From positions 1 to 27,785 of the forward strand of contig JAEXAS010000011.1 of NCBI GenBank assembly GCA_023458095.1: a stretch of 27,785 nucleotides of DNA. The letters are read 5' to 3'. The notes beneath the pieces are model-generated. The model did not search any database, had not been told where the DNA came from, and was given only the letters and a program-made list of their open reading frames with translations. The translations under genes were made by a program, and so were the position numbers. This document shows, piece after piece, positions 16,168 to 23,947 of the stretch (positions are counted from its first letter, which is position 1; every line of letters begins with the position of its first letter). Origin of the DNA: Actinomycetes bacterium (GTDB lineage Bacteria > Actinomycetota > Actinomycetes > Propionibacteriales > Propionibacteriaceae).

Positions 16168-16709
16168 CACTTGCCAGCCTTTCCAACCTTGCGGCGAACA
16201 TGTTCGCCGGCATAGCGCACGCCCTTGCCCTTGTAGGGCTCCGGCTTGCGGATCTTGCGGATGTTTGCGGCGACCTCGCCCACCGCCTGCTTATCGATCC
16301 CGTAAACGGTGAACTTGGTGTTGCTCTCCACCGAGAAGGTGATGCCCGCAGGCGCGTTCACCACAACCGGGTGGGAGAAACCGAGGTTGAACTCCAGTTG
16401 CTCGGGGCTCTTCAGGGTGACGCGGTAGCCGACCCCGACGATCTCGAGCTTCTTCTCATAGCCTTCGGTGACGCCGGTGACCATATTGGCCACCAGGGTG
16501 CGGGTCAGACCGTGCAACGAGCGCGACTGGCGCAGGTCGTCGGGTCGACTCACCTGGATCTCTCCGGCGTCATTGCGAGCCACGGTGATGGGCTCGGCGA
16601 CGATGTGCTCCAGGCTGCCCTTGGGTCCGGTGACCGAAACCTTTTGGCCGTCCAGATTCACTTCGACGCCGGCGGGAACGGTGATCGGAAGCTTGCCGAT
16701 TCGTGACAT
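16167..16709 (-). CDS. rplF: 50S ribosomal protein L6
   Basis: L6 lies near the sarcin-ricin loop and contacts elongation factors. The 180-aa protein starts MSRIGKLPITVPAGVEV and has two L6 repeats, ending with the signature PEPYKGKGVRYAGEHVRRK. The ATG at 16709 has an AGGAG ribosome binding site 8 nt upstream; earlier in-frame codons overlap the end of rpsH and are rejected. Confidence 0.97.
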   Translation of the reverse strand: MSRIGKLPITVPAGVEVNLDGQKVSVTGPKGSLEHIVAEPITVARNDAGEIQVSRPDDLRQSRSLHGLTRTLVANMVTGVTEGYEKKLEIVGVGYRVTLKSPEQLEFNLGFSHPVVVNAPAGITFSVESNTKFTVYGIDKQAVGEVAANIRKIRKPEPYKGKGVRYAGEHVRRKVGKAGK

Positions 16710-16725
16710 GTGTTCAGCTCCTCTC

Positions 16726-17133
16726 TCACCACACGTAGGCGAGCACTTCGCCGCCAACGCTTCGAGACTTGGCCTCTTTATCGGTCAGCAGACCTTGGGA
16801 GGTGGAGATGATGGCGATCCCCATGCCGCCGAGCACCTTGGGCAGCGACGTCGACTTGGCGTAGACGCGCAGACCCGGCTTGGAGATGCGGCGCAACCCG
16901 GCGATGGAACGCTCGCGGTTGTTGCCGTACTTCAAATCCAGGCGCAGGGTCTTGCCGACCTCGCCGGCCCCGGGCTCGATGACCTCGAAACCAGCGATGT
17001 AGCCCTGGGTCTTCAGGATCTCAGCGATCCCCACTTTGATCTTGCTGTGCGGCATGGACGTGGAATCGTGGTACGCCTGATTGGCGTTCCGCAGCCGCGT
17101 CAGCATGTCCGCGATCGGATCGGTCATGGTCAT
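16726..17133 (-). CDS. rpsH: 30S ribosomal protein S8
   Basis: Primary 16S rRNA-binding protein of the central domain; in E. coli also the translational repressor of the spc operon. The 135-aa protein begins MTMTDPIADMLTRLRNANQA and ends with the signature STSQGLLTDKEAKSRSVGGEVLAYVW. Two in-frame ATGs (17133 and 17127) are possible; the first is used. It follows rpsN after an 82-bp gap with a small hairpin. Whether S8 autoregulates here is not visible. Confidence 0.97.
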   Translation of the reverse strand: MTMTDPIADMLTRLRNANQAYHDSTSMPHSKIKVGIAEILKTQGYIAGFEVIEPGAGEVGKTLRLDLKYGNNRERSIAGLRRISKPGLRVYAKSTSLPKVLGGMGIAIISTSQGLLTDKEAKSRSVGGEVLAYVW

Positions 17134-17159
17134 GGCAGGTTATGCCTCTTTCTCGCCAC

Positions 17160-17181
17160 GGTTTCCGCGCTCTCGCGGACC
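17160..17181 (-). other. Small hairpin between rpsN and rpsH
   Basis: Minus-strand TCCGCG (17179-17174) pairs with CGCGGA (17169-17164) around AGAG, extendable by GGT/ACC with a two-base bulge. It is the only notable structure in the 82-bp spacer. No T-run follows, so a processing or pausing site is more likely than a terminator, if it has a function at all. Confidence 0.4.
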
Positions 17182-17215
17182 TTCAGCGGGTTGTGGTTGG
17201 TCTTGGTGAAGTTGC

Positions 17216-17401
17216 TCACCAGGAGGACTTGGTGACGCCGGGAAGTTCGCCGGCATGGGCCATTTCGCGCACGCAGATCCGGCACAGGCCGAACTTGCGG
17301 TAGACGGCCTTCGGCCGGCCGCACTTGTTGCACCGGGTGTAGGCGCGCACGGCGAACTTGGGCTTACGCGACTGCTTCACCTTCAGAGCGGTTTTTGCCA
17401 T
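17216..17401 (-). CDS. rpsN: 30S ribosomal protein S14, zinc-binding type
   Basis: Short S14 (61 aa) with a zinc ribbon formed by Cys24, Cys27, Cys40 and Cys43 (CNKC and CRIC). This is the constitutive zinc-containing form found in spc operons of Gram-positive bacteria; zinc-independent paralogues are longer and usually Zur-controlled elsewhere. ATG at 17401, 7 bp after the rplE stop. Also called rpsZ. Confidence 0.97.
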   Translation of the reverse strand: MAKTALKVKQSRKPKFAVRAYTRCNKCGRPKAVYRKFGLCRICVREMAHAGELPGVTKSSW

Positions 17402-17408
17402 TGTCAGC

Positions 17409-18038
17409 TCACTTCTTCCTCTTGCCCGAGAAAGCCGGGCCCTTCTTCTTGGCGACCTTGGCGACTTCGTCAGCCGGGGCCTTGAACGGGAATCCGAGTG
17501 CCTTCAACAGCGCACGGCCCTCATCGTCGGTGGTGGCGGTGGTGACGAACGTGATGTCCATTCCCCGCAACTTGTCGATCTTGTCCTGATCGATCTCGTG
17601 GAACATCACCTGCTCGGTCAGACCGAAGGTGTAGTTGCCCTTGCCATCGAACTGGCGTGCGCTCAAACCGCGGAAGTCGCGGATTCGCGGCAACGCCAGC
17701 GTGAGCAGCCGGTCAGCGAACTCCCACATGCGATCGCCGCGCAGTGTGACGTGAGCACCGATGGGCTGGCCCTCACGAAGCTTGAACTGAGCGATCGACT
17801 TGCGCGCCTTGGTGACGGTCGGCTTCTGGCCCGTGATCTGGGTGAGGTCGCGCACGGCGGCGTCGATCACCTTGGAATCACGAGCTGCCTCGCCGACGCC
17901 CATGTTGACCACGATCTTGACCAGTCCGGGGATCTGCATCACATTCGCGTAGCCGAATTCCTTGTGCAACGCCGGGGCGATCTCGGAGCGGTACTTCTCC
18001 TTCAACCTCGGCATCGATGCGGTCGCGGTGGCGGCCAT
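17409..18038 (-). CDS. rplE: 50S ribosomal protein L5
   Basis: 5S rRNA-binding protein of the central protuberance. The 209-aa protein has the motifs MQIPGLVKIVVNMGVGEA and KPTVTKARKSIAQFKLREG, then FEI-type core sequence and DITFVTTATTDDEGRALLKALGFPF. About 17 extra residues at the C-terminus are Lys-rich, common in actinobacteria. The ATG at 18038 shares one base with the rplX stop (TGATG). Confidence 0.97.
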   Translation of the reverse strand: MAATATASMPRLKEKYRSEIAPALHKEFGYANVMQIPGLVKIVVNMGVGEAARDSKVIDAAVRDLTQITGQKPTVTKARKSIAQFKLREGQPIGAHVTLRGDRMWEFADRLLTLALPRIRDFRGLSARQFDGKGNYTFGLTEQVMFHEIDQDKIDKLRGMDITFVTTATTDDEGRALLKALGFPFKAPADEVAKVAKKKGPAFSGKRKK

Positions 18039-18415
18039 CAGATCTCCTTCCCGGTCTTGCGGGCGATCCGGACGCTGCGAGTAGCGGTGTACTCGGTACC
18101 GTCGGGACGGCGCTTGGTGACTTCCTGGCGGTCGTAACCGACCCGGGTCACCACATCCTTGCCATCGACCTTGACCACCAACTGCACATTGGAGGCATCA
18201 ATCGGCGCCTCGACGCTGATGATGCCGGCGGCGTTGTTGGCGCGGGTCTGGTTGTTCGGGGTCTCTTTCTTGTGCTTCTTGACGATGTTCACGCCTTGCA
18301 CGACGACCCGACCGGCGGCGGGATCCACAGTGAGGATCTCGCCGATACGGCCCTTGTCCTTGCCAGCGATGACCTTGACTCGGTCACCCTTCTTCACATG
18401 CAACGAGTTCGCCAT
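18038..18415 (-). CDS. rplX: 50S ribosomal protein L24
   Basis: Assembly initiator of the large subunit. The 125-aa protein carries a KOW motif at the N-terminus (KKGDRVKVIAGKDKGRIGEI), then VVVQGVNIVKKHKK and the C-terminal RIGYDRQEVTKRR-like segment (VGYDRQEVTKRR). ATG at 18415, one base after the rplN stop. Size normal for actinobacteria. Confidence 0.97.
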   Translation of the reverse strand: MANSLHVKKGDRVKVIAGKDKGRIGEILTVDPAAGRVVVQGVNIVKKHKKETPNNQTRANNAAGIISVEAPIDASNVQLVVKVDGKDVVTRVGYDRQEVTKRRPDGTEYTATRSVRIARKTGKEI

Positions 18416-18416
18416 G

Positions 18417-18797
18417 TCAGAGCACCTCCGGAGCCAGCGAGATGATGCGCATGTACTTCTTGCCGTTCTGCTTGTCGCGCAGTTCCCGGCCCACCGGGCC
18501 GAAGATGCGGGTACCGCGGGGTTCCCCGTCGGCCTTCAACAGCACTGCTGCATTCTCATCGAACTTGATGTAGGAGCCATCGGGACGACGGGTCTCCTTC
18601 ACCGTACGGACGACGACGGCCTGGACCACCTCGCCCTTCTTCACGTTGCCACCGGGGATCGCATCCTTGACCGTGGCCACGATCCTGTCGCCAAGGCCGG
18701 CGTAGCGACGCTTGGAGCCACCGAGTACCCGGATGCACAAGATTTCCTTGGCACCGGTGTTGTCGGCGACCTTCAGTCGCGTCTCCTGCTGGATCAT
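18417..18797 (-). CDS. rplN: 50S ribosomal protein L14
   Basis: Large-subunit protein at the intersubunit bridge with 16S helix 14. It starts MIQQETRLKVADNTGAKEIL, contains GDRIVATVKDAIPGG and ENAAVLL, and ends ISLAPEVL. At 126 aa it has a few residues more than the usual 122, from a small insertion around ETRRPDGS. The ATG at 18797 has AGGAG 9 nt upstream; earlier in-frame codons overlap rpsQ and are rejected. Confidence 0.97.
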   Translation of the reverse strand: MIQQETRLKVADNTGAKEILCIRVLGGSKRRYAGLGDRIVATVKDAIPGGNVKKGEVVQAVVVRTVKETRRPDGSYIKFDENAAVLLKADGEPRGTRIFGPVGRELRDKQNGKKYMRIISLAPEVL

Positions 18798-18813
18798 CTG
18801 CAATATCTCCTGA

Positions 18814-19086
18814 TCACTTGGCCTTTTCGAGGATCTCGACCAGACGCCAGCGCTTGGTCGCCGACATCGGTCGGGTCTCCATAACGCGGACACGGTCGCC
18901 CACCCCGGCGGAGTTGGCTTCGTCATGCGCCTTGAGGCGCTCAGACTTGGTCATGACCTTGCCGTACAGGGGGTGCTTGACCCGCTGCTCGACGGCCACG
19001 ACCACGGTCTTGTCCATCTTGTCCGACACCACGATGCCCTCGCGCACCTTGCGCGCGGCATTTCGGAGGTTCGTCTGTTCACTCAT
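18814..19086 (-). CDS. rpsQ: 30S ribosomal protein S17
   Basis: Primary 16S rRNA-binding OB-fold protein. The 90-aa protein contains REGIVVSDKMDKTVVVAVE, HPLYGKVMTKSERLKAHDE and GDRVRVMETRPMSATKRWRLV, all typical. The ATG at 19086 gives the usual MSEQ- start. A GTG at 19095 overlaps the rpmC stop (GTGA) and has GAGGA just upstream, so three extra residues are possible. Confidence 0.96.
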   Translation of the reverse strand: MSEQTNLRNAARKVREGIVVSDKMDKTVVVAVEQRVKHPLYGKVMTKSERLKAHDEANSAGVGDRVRVMETRPMSATKRWRLVEILEKAK

Positions 19087-19091
19087 CTGAC

Positions 19092-19322
19092 TCACTTGTC
19101 CTCATCCGGATCGGGCACGATGCCGAGATTCCGCTCCTGCAGCACGGTGTAGATCCGAGCGATGTCCTTGCGGGCCTCGCGCAGCCGTCCGTGGGATTCC
19201 AGCTGGCCGGTCGCGGCAGCGAACCGCAGGCCGAACAGCTCTTCCTTCAGCTCGGTCACCTTGGCGTTGAGCTCCTCGCGGCTCAGGCCGCGCAGCTCGG
19301 AAGCCGTCGTCGTCTTAGCCAT
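19092..19322 (-). CDS. rpmC: 50S ribosomal protein L29
   Basis: Two-helix protein at the polypeptide exit tunnel, near the docking site for trigger factor and SRP. The 76 residues include ELRGLSREELNAKVTELKEE and the signature LESHGRLREARKDIARIYTVL, with an acidic tail ending DPDEDK. ATG at 19322, one base after the rplP stop. Confidence 0.97.
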   Translation of the reverse strand: MAKTTTASELRGLSREELNAKVTELKEELFGLRFAAATGQLESHGRLREARKDIARIYTVLQERNLGIVPDPDEDK

Positions 19323-19323
19323 G

Positions 19324-19743
19324 TCAGACCTCCCCACCTTCCCGCTTGACGAAGCGGGCCTTGAACGGCAGCTTGTGGATCGCCAGCCGCATGGCTTCGC
19401 GAGCAACAGGCTCCTCCACACCGGACAGCTCGAAGAGCACCCGTCCGGGCTTGATGTTGGCGACCCACCATTCCGGTGAGCCCTTGCCCGAACCCATCCG
19501 GGACTCAGCAGGGTGCTTGGTCATGGGACGGTCGGGGTAGATGTTGATCCAGACCTTGCCACCACGCTTGATGTGGCGGGTCATGGCGATACGAGCGCTC
19601 TCGATCTGACGGTTGGTCAGGTAGCCGCCCTCGATCGCCTGGATGCCGTAATCGCCGAAGGCGATCTTGGTGCCACCCTTGGCCATTCCGGTCCGCTTGG
19701 GGTGGTGCTGTTTGCGGTGCTTGACTCGACGGGGAATCAACAT
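19324..19743 (-). CDS. rplP: 50S ribosomal protein L16
   Basis: Binds 23S rRNA near the A-site tRNA and peptidyl transferase centre. The 139-aa protein begins MLIPRRVKHRKQHHPKRTGM and contains NRQIESARIAMTRHIKRGGK and the signature RMGSGKGSPEWWVANIKPGR. ATG at 19743, one base after rpsC. Normal length. Confidence 0.98.
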   Translation of the reverse strand: MLIPRRVKHRKQHHPKRTGMAKGGTKIAFGDYGIQAIEGGYLTNRQIESARIAMTRHIKRGGKVWINIYPDRPMTKHPAESRMGSGKGSPEWWVANIKPGRVLFELSGVEEPVAREAMRLAIHKLPFKARFVKREGGEV

Positions 19744-19744
19744 C

Positions 19745-20560
19745 TCAGGCTCCTGCGTTCTCTTGCGTCGTCTCCGCCGCGGCCGGTGCGGTCACCTCAG
19801 CGGTGGCCTCGGCGCGACGCCGCCCACCGCGACCGCCGGCACCGGCGCCACCGTCGCGGCGCGGGCCACGAGCAGGACGGGACCGGTTGCCACTGGCCTG
19901 GCGAGCGGCCTTCTGGGCTGCCCGCTCCATGCGGTTGCCAGAAACGTCACCCTTGTAGATCCACACCTTCACGCCGATCCGGCCGAAGGTGGTGCGAGCC
20001 TCATAGAAGCCGTAGTCGATGTCGGCACGCAGCGTGTGCAGCGGCACACGGCCTTCGCGGTAGAACTCCGAGCGGCTCATTTCGGCACCACCCAGACGTC
20101 CCGAGCACTGAATCCGGATGCCCAGTGCGCCAGCCCGCATCGCGGTCTGCTGCGCCTTGCGCATCGCCCGGCGGAAAGCCACGCGGGCGCCAAGCTGCTC
20201 GGCGATGCCCTGCGCCACTAACTGAGCGTCGGTCTCGGCGTTCTTCACCTCGAGGATGTTCAGCTGTACCTGCTTGCTGGTCAGCTTCTCCAGCTCGGCG
20301 CGAACCCGCTCAGCCTCAGCGCCGTTGCGGCCGATCACGATGCCCGGCTTGGCGGCGTACAGGAAGATGGTCACCCGCTCGCTGCGACGCTCGATCTCGA
20401 CGCTGGAAATGCCAGCGCGCTCCAGGTTCTTAGCCAGGTAGCGACGGATCTTGACGTCTTCGGCGATGAGGTCGGAGTACCCCTTCTCGGCGTACCAACG
20501 AGTCTTGTGGTCGGTGGTGATCCCTAGGCGGAAGCCATGCGGGTTGATCTTTTGGCCCAT
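19745..20560 (-). CDS. rpsC: 30S ribosomal protein S3
   Basis: mRNA entry-channel protein. The 271-aa protein has MGQKINPHGFRLGITTDHKTRWYA at its start (split here for brevity), a KH domain with GIVIGRNGAEAERVRAEL, and the C-terminal GRLGGAEMSRSEFYREGRVPLHTL signature. The last 55 residues are an Arg/Ala/Gly-rich extension characteristic of actinobacterial S3. The ATG at 20560 lies 2 bp after the rplV stop. Confidence 0.97.
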   Translation of the reverse strand: MGQKINPHGFRLGITTDHKTRWYAEKGYSDLIAEDVKIRRYLAKNLERAGISSVEIERRSERVTIFLYAAKPGIVIGRNGAEAERVRAELEKLTSKQVQLNILEVKNAETDAQLVAQGIAEQLGARVAFRRAMRKAQQTAMRAGALGIRIQCSGRLGGAEMSRSEFYREGRVPLHTLRADIDYGFYEARTTFGRIGVKVWIYKGDVSGNRMERAAQKAARQASGNRSRPARGPRRDGGAGAGGRGGRRRAEATAEVTAPAAAETTQENAGA

Positions 20561-20562
20561 GC

Positions 20563-20961
20563 TCAGGCTCCCTTCGTGTTCTTGGGCTCGACGACAACGG
20601 TGATGTGGCTGGCCCGCTTCAGGATTCGGCTGGCCGAGCCTTTGGCTCGGGGGCGAATCCGACGCAGAGTCATGCCCTCGTCGACGAAGGCCGCCGACAC
20701 GAACAACTCGTCGGCCCGCAGGCCTTCGGTGTTCTCCGCATTGGCGGTGGCGCTAGCCACCACCTTGTAGACCGGCTCAGAAGCTGCCTGCGGGGCGAAC
20801 TTGAGCACGTCCAGGGCTTCGGTGACATCCATTCCACGCACCAAGTCGACGACGCGACGAACCTTCATCGGGCTCATCCGCACGTGCTTGGCAATCGCAT
20901 AGGAGCCAGGCCGGTCCCCGAGCAGGGCTGCGCGACGACTGGGTCGCTCGTTTTTGCTCAT
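20563..20961 (-). CDS. rplV: 50S ribosomal protein L22
   Basis: Lines the peptide exit tunnel. The 132-aa protein shows KHVRMSPMKVRRVVDLVRG, ANAENTEGLRADEL and the C-terminal RPRAKGSASRILKRASHIT signature. ATG at 20961. It begins 29 bp after rpsS, and the rpsC start follows 2 bp after its stop. Confidence 0.98.
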   Translation of the reverse strand: MSKNERPSRRAALLGDRPGSYAIAKHVRMSPMKVRRVVDLVRGMDVTEALDVLKFAPQAASEPVYKVVASATANAENTEGLRADELFVSAAFVDEGMTLRRIRPRAKGSASRILKRASHITVVVEPKNTKGA

Positions 20962-20990
20962 GGTTGTTTCGGTTTCCTCATCTGCCCCGC

Positions 20991-21272
20991 TCAGCGGCGG
21001 CGTGCCTTCTTGTCGTCCTTGATGTGCCCGCGGAAGGTGCGGGTGGGGGCGAACTCGCCCAACTTGTGCCCGATCATGGCTTCGGTGATGAACACCGGCA
21101 CATGCTTGCGACCGTCGTGCACAGCAATGGTGTGACCGATCATGTCCGGGATGATCATGGAGCGCCGAGACCAGGTCTTGATGACCTGCTTGGTGCCCTT
21201 CTCGTTCTGAACGTCGACCTTCTTCGCCAGATGGTCGTCGACGAAGGGGCCCTTCTTCAGGCTGCGTGGCAT
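20991..21272 (-). CDS. rpsS: 30S ribosomal protein S19
   Basis: Small-subunit head protein that pairs with S13. The 93-aa protein is highly conserved: MPRSLKKGPFVDDHLAKKV, RRSMIIPDMIGHTIAVHDG, and FITEAMIGHKLGEFAPTRTF. ATG at 21272, 21 bp after rplB. Normal length. Confidence 0.98.
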   Translation of the reverse strand: MPRSLKKGPFVDDHLAKKVDVQNEKGTKQVIKTWSRRSMIIPDMIGHTIAVHDGRKHVPVFITEAMIGHKLGEFAPTRTFRGHIKDDKKARRR

Positions 21273-21293
21273 TGCGTTACCTCACCTGTCCTA

Positions 21294-22130
21294 TCAGCGA
21301 TTCTTGCCGGACTTGCGGCGACGCACGATCAGCCGCGAACTCGCCTTGTTCTTGTCCCGAGTGCGACCCTCGGGCTTGCCCCACGGAGACACGGGGTGAC
21401 GACCACCGGAGGTCTTGCCCTCGCCGCCACCATGGGGGTGGTCGATGGGGTTCATGGCCACACCGCGGACGGTCGGGCGGATGCCCTTCCAGCGGTTACG
21501 GCCAGCCTTACCCCAGTTGATGTTGGACTGCTCGGCATTGCCGACCTCGCCGACGGTGGCGCGGCAGCGCACGTCGACCATCCGCATTTCGCCAGACGGC
21601 AGTCGCAGCGTGGCCATCTTGCCCTCGCGAGCGACCAGCTGGATCCGGGCCCCGGCCGAACGGCCGAGCTTGGCTCCACCGCCGGGACGCATCTCCACCG
21701 CGTGCACCGTGGTGCCGACGGGGATGTTGCGCAGCGGCAGATTGTTGCCGGGCTTGATGTCAGCACCTTCACCGGCCTCAACCATGGCACCCTGCTCAAG
21801 CCCGAGCGGCGCAATGATGTAGCGCTTCTCACCGTCCAGGTAGTGCAGCAGGGCGATGCGAGCGGTGCGGTTGGGGTCGTACTCGATGTGAGCGACCTTG
21901 GCCGGCACGCCGTCCTTGTCGTAGCGACGGAAGTCGACCAGCCGGTAGGCCTGCTTGTGACCGCCTCCGATGTGTCGGGTGGTGATCCGACCGGAGTTGT
22001 TGCGACCACCGGTCTTCGGCTTCGGCGCGAGCAGAGACTTCTCCGGCGTGGAGCGAGTCAGTTCAACGAAGTCGGCCACGCTCGAGCCGCGACGGCCCGG
22101 TGTGGTCGGCTTGTACTTACGGATACCCAT
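21294..22130 (-). CDS. rplB: 50S ribosomal protein L2
   Basis: Essential for subunit association and peptidyl transferase activity. The 278-aa protein contains GRNNSGRITTRHIGGGHKQ, VARIEYDPNRTA-type core (here VAHIEYDPNRTARIALL) and the C-terminal active-region signature VRGVAMNPIDHPHGGGEGK. ATG at 22130, 32 bp after the rplW stop. Full length. Confidence 0.98.
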   Translation of the reverse strand: MGIRKYKPTTPGRRGSSVADFVELTRSTPEKSLLAPKPKTGGRNNSGRITTRHIGGGHKQAYRLVDFRRYDKDGVPAKVAHIEYDPNRTARIALLHYLDGEKRYIIAPLGLEQGAMVEAGEGADIKPGNNLPLRNIPVGTTVHAVEMRPGGGAKLGRSAGARIQLVAREGKMATLRLPSGEMRMVDVRCRATVGEVGNAEQSNINWGKAGRNRWKGIRPTVRGVAMNPIDHPHGGGEGKTSGGRHPVSPWGKPEGRTRDKNKASSRLIVRRRKSGKNR

Positions 22131-22162
22131 GAGTTCGTTTTCCTTGTCTGGCTACCAGGGGC

Positions 22163-22471
22163 TTAGGCGAGAGCCCCGGAGAAGATGTCGATGCGCTGGC
22201 CTTCGGCAACACTCACGATGGCGCGCTTGGTGTCCTTCTGCTTGCCCCAGCCGGCGCGGGTCCGGCGGCGCTTGCCCTGACGGTTGGCCGTGTTGACCCC
22301 AACCACCTTGACGCCGAAGACGGCCTCGACCGCAATCTTGATCTCGGTCTTGTTGGCATCGGGCGCCACCAGGAAGGTGTACTTGTTCTCATCCAGCAGG
22401 CTGTAGGCCTTCTCGCTGACCACAGGGGCCAGCAGGATGTCGCGGTGATCGCGGATCTTCAGCTCGCTCAC
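22163..22471 (-). CDS. rplW: 50S ribosomal protein L23
   Basis: Exit-tunnel protein, main docking site for trigger factor and SRP. The 102-aa protein shows LLAPVVSEKAYSLLDENKYTF, DANKTEIKIAVEAVFGVKVVGVNT and GWGKQKDTKRAIVSVAEG. The start is GTG at 22471, overlapping the rplD stop by 4 nt (GTGA). Confidence 0.97.
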   Translation of the reverse strand: MSELKIRDHRDILLAPVVSEKAYSLLDENKYTFLVAPDANKTEIKIAVEAVFGVKVVGVNTANRQGKRRRTRAGWGKQKDTKRAIVSVAEGQRIDIFSGALA

Positions 22472-23283
22472 TTCGTCTCCTCCTTGGGCTCGGCCTTCGC
22501 CTTGGCCTTCGGTGCGGCCTTAGCCTTGGGCTCAGCCTTGGCCTTGGGCTCGGCGGCTTCGTCCGCGGCCTTCGCCTTGGTCTTCGGGGCAGCCTTGGCC
22601 TTGGGCTCGTCCGCCTTCGGCGCCTCTTCAGCAGCGACCACGGTCACTTCGCTGGAGCCGGACAACGGGCCGGCCACGAAGGTGGCCAGTGCTGCGCGAG
22701 TGAAGATCACATCGTCGCTGTTCACCACGTCGTAGGCGTTCAGCTGATCAACAGCCAGCGCGTGCACGGTGGCGACATTGCGCAGGCTCAGCCACGCCAC
22801 GTCCTCATCGCGGTCCAGGACCACCAGCAGCTTGGCGCCGCCGATCTCGGCCAGGGCCTGCAGTGCGGCCTTGGTGGAGGGAACCTCACCAGCCACGATG
22901 CTCTCGATCACATGCACCCGGCCGTCGCGTGCCCGGTCAGACAAGGCGCCGCGCAGAGCCGCAGCGATCATCTTCTTCGGGGTGCGCTGGGCGTAGCTGC
23001 GCGGTTGCGGCCCATGAACGACGCCGCCACCGGTCCACTGGGGAGCGCGACGCGAACCCTGACGGGCTCGGCCGGTGCCCTTCTGGCGCCACGGCTTGGC
23101 GCCGCCGCCGGCGACCTCGCCCCGGGTCTTGGTGGCGTGGGTGCCCTGACGGGCAGCGGCCAGCTGGGCCACCACAACCTGGTGGATCAGCGGCACATTG
23201 GTCTGTACATCGAACAGTTCGCCGGGCAGTTCAGCCTTGGCGGACTTGGTGCCGATCACGGCAACAGTTCGGGTTTCGGTCAT
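22468..23283 (-). CDS. rplD: 50S ribosomal protein L4 with long Lys/Ala/Pro tail
   Basis: L4 lines the exit tunnel and in E. coli also represses the S10 operon. Residues 1-207 form a normal L4 (GTHATKTRGEVAGGGAKPWR, QKGTGRARQGS, NLL-type region near 180). Residues 208-271 are an unusual low-complexity tail with repeated AKAEPK/AAPKAK units, so the protein is 271 aa against about 200-225 in most bacteria. The ATG at 23283 overlaps the rplC stop by 4 nt (ATGA). The tail resembles the cytoplasmic tail of FtsI in this window. It probably protrudes from the ribosome and binds RNA non-specifically; this is inferred from charge. Confidence 0.97.
   Translation of the reverse strand: MTETRTVAVIGTKSAKAELPGELFDVQTNVPLIHQVVVAQLAAARQGTHATKTRGEVAGGGAKPWRQKGTGRARQGSRRAPQWTGGGVVHGPQPRSYAQRTPKKMIAAALRGALSDRARDGRVHVIESIVAGEVPSTKAALQALAEIGGAKLLVVLDRDEDVAWLSLRNVATVHALAVDQLNAYDVVNSDDVIFTRAALATFVAGPLSGSSEVTVVAAEEAPKADEPKAKAAPKTKAKAADEAAEPKAKAEPKAKAAPKAKAKAEPKEETK
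22484..22640 (-). repeat. Degenerate direct repeats encoding the L4 tail
   Basis: Plus-strand units such as gccttggccttgggctc recur with small changes and encode the Lys/Ala/Pro/Glu tail of L4. The same word family occurs in the ftsI 5' end (3420-3565). Length variation between strains would be expected. Confidence 0.7.
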
Positions 23284-23936
23284 GCTTTCACACCCTTCTT
23301 GGCCGCGGTCCGCACCACGACGAGCGTGCCCTTGGGTCCGGGCACGGAGCCCTTCACCAGAATCAGGCCGCGTTCGAGATCCACGCCATGGACGGTCAGG
23401 TTCTGCACGGTCACCTTGTCCACACCCATACGGCCGGCCATCCGCGTGCCGCGGAAGACGTGCCCGGGAGTGGCGCAGGCGCCGATGGAGCCCGGCGAGC
23501 GATGCTTGCGGTGCACGCCGTGGCTGGCCCGCAGACCAGCGAAGCCGTGCCGCTTCATGACACCCGCGGTGCCCTTGCCCTTGGTGACGCCGGTCACGTC
23601 GACAACATCGGCGGCGGCGAAGACATCAGCATTGAGCTCCTGGCCGATGGTGTAGGTGCTGGCATCAGCGGTGCGCAGTTCGACCAGATGCTTGCGCGGG
23701 GTGACCCCGGCCTTGTCGAAATGGCCCGCGGCCGGCTTGGTGACCTTCTTGGCCTTGACGGCCCCGAAGCCCAATTGGACGGCGGAGTAGCCGTCATTGT
23801 CGGCGGTGCGGATCTGGGTGACCACACACGGGCCGGCCTGGATCACGGTCACCGGGACCACCTTGTTGTCGGCGTCCCACACCTGGGTCATTCCCAGCTT
23901 GGTGCCGAGCAGGCCCTTCACAGTTCGATCGCTCAT
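23280..23936 (-). CDS. rplC: 50S ribosomal protein L3
   Basis: Early large-subunit assembly protein that reaches the peptidyl transferase centre. The 218-aa protein begins MSDRTVKGLLGTKLGMTQVW and contains the family signature around FAGLRASHGVHRKHRSPGSI and GRMGVDKVTVQNL. The ATG at 23936 has GAGGT about 10 nt upstream; a GTG at 23951 overlaps the rpsJ stop but would add five unusual residues. Confidence 0.97.
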   Translation of the reverse strand: MSDRTVKGLLGTKLGMTQVWDADNKVVPVTVIQAGPCVVTQIRTADNDGYSAVQLGFGAVKAKKVTKPAAGHFDKAGVTPRKHLVELRTADASTYTIGQELNADVFAAADVVDVTGVTKGKGTAGVMKRHGFAGLRASHGVHRKHRSPGSIGACATPGHVFRGTRMAGRMGVDKVTVQNLTVHGVDLERGLILVKGSVPGPKGTLVVVRTAAKKGVKA

Positions 23937-23947
23937 CTGTACTGACC

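Noticed and set aside
20964..22166. 400-codon plus-strand frame opposite rpsS and rplB
   Set aside because: Antisense to highly conserved ribosomal genes; no domain and an improbable composition.
22484..22640. Tandem repeat as a mobile or CRISPR-like element
   Set aside because: The units are in frame and encode the L4 tail; they are degenerate and lack terminal inverted repeats or spacers.
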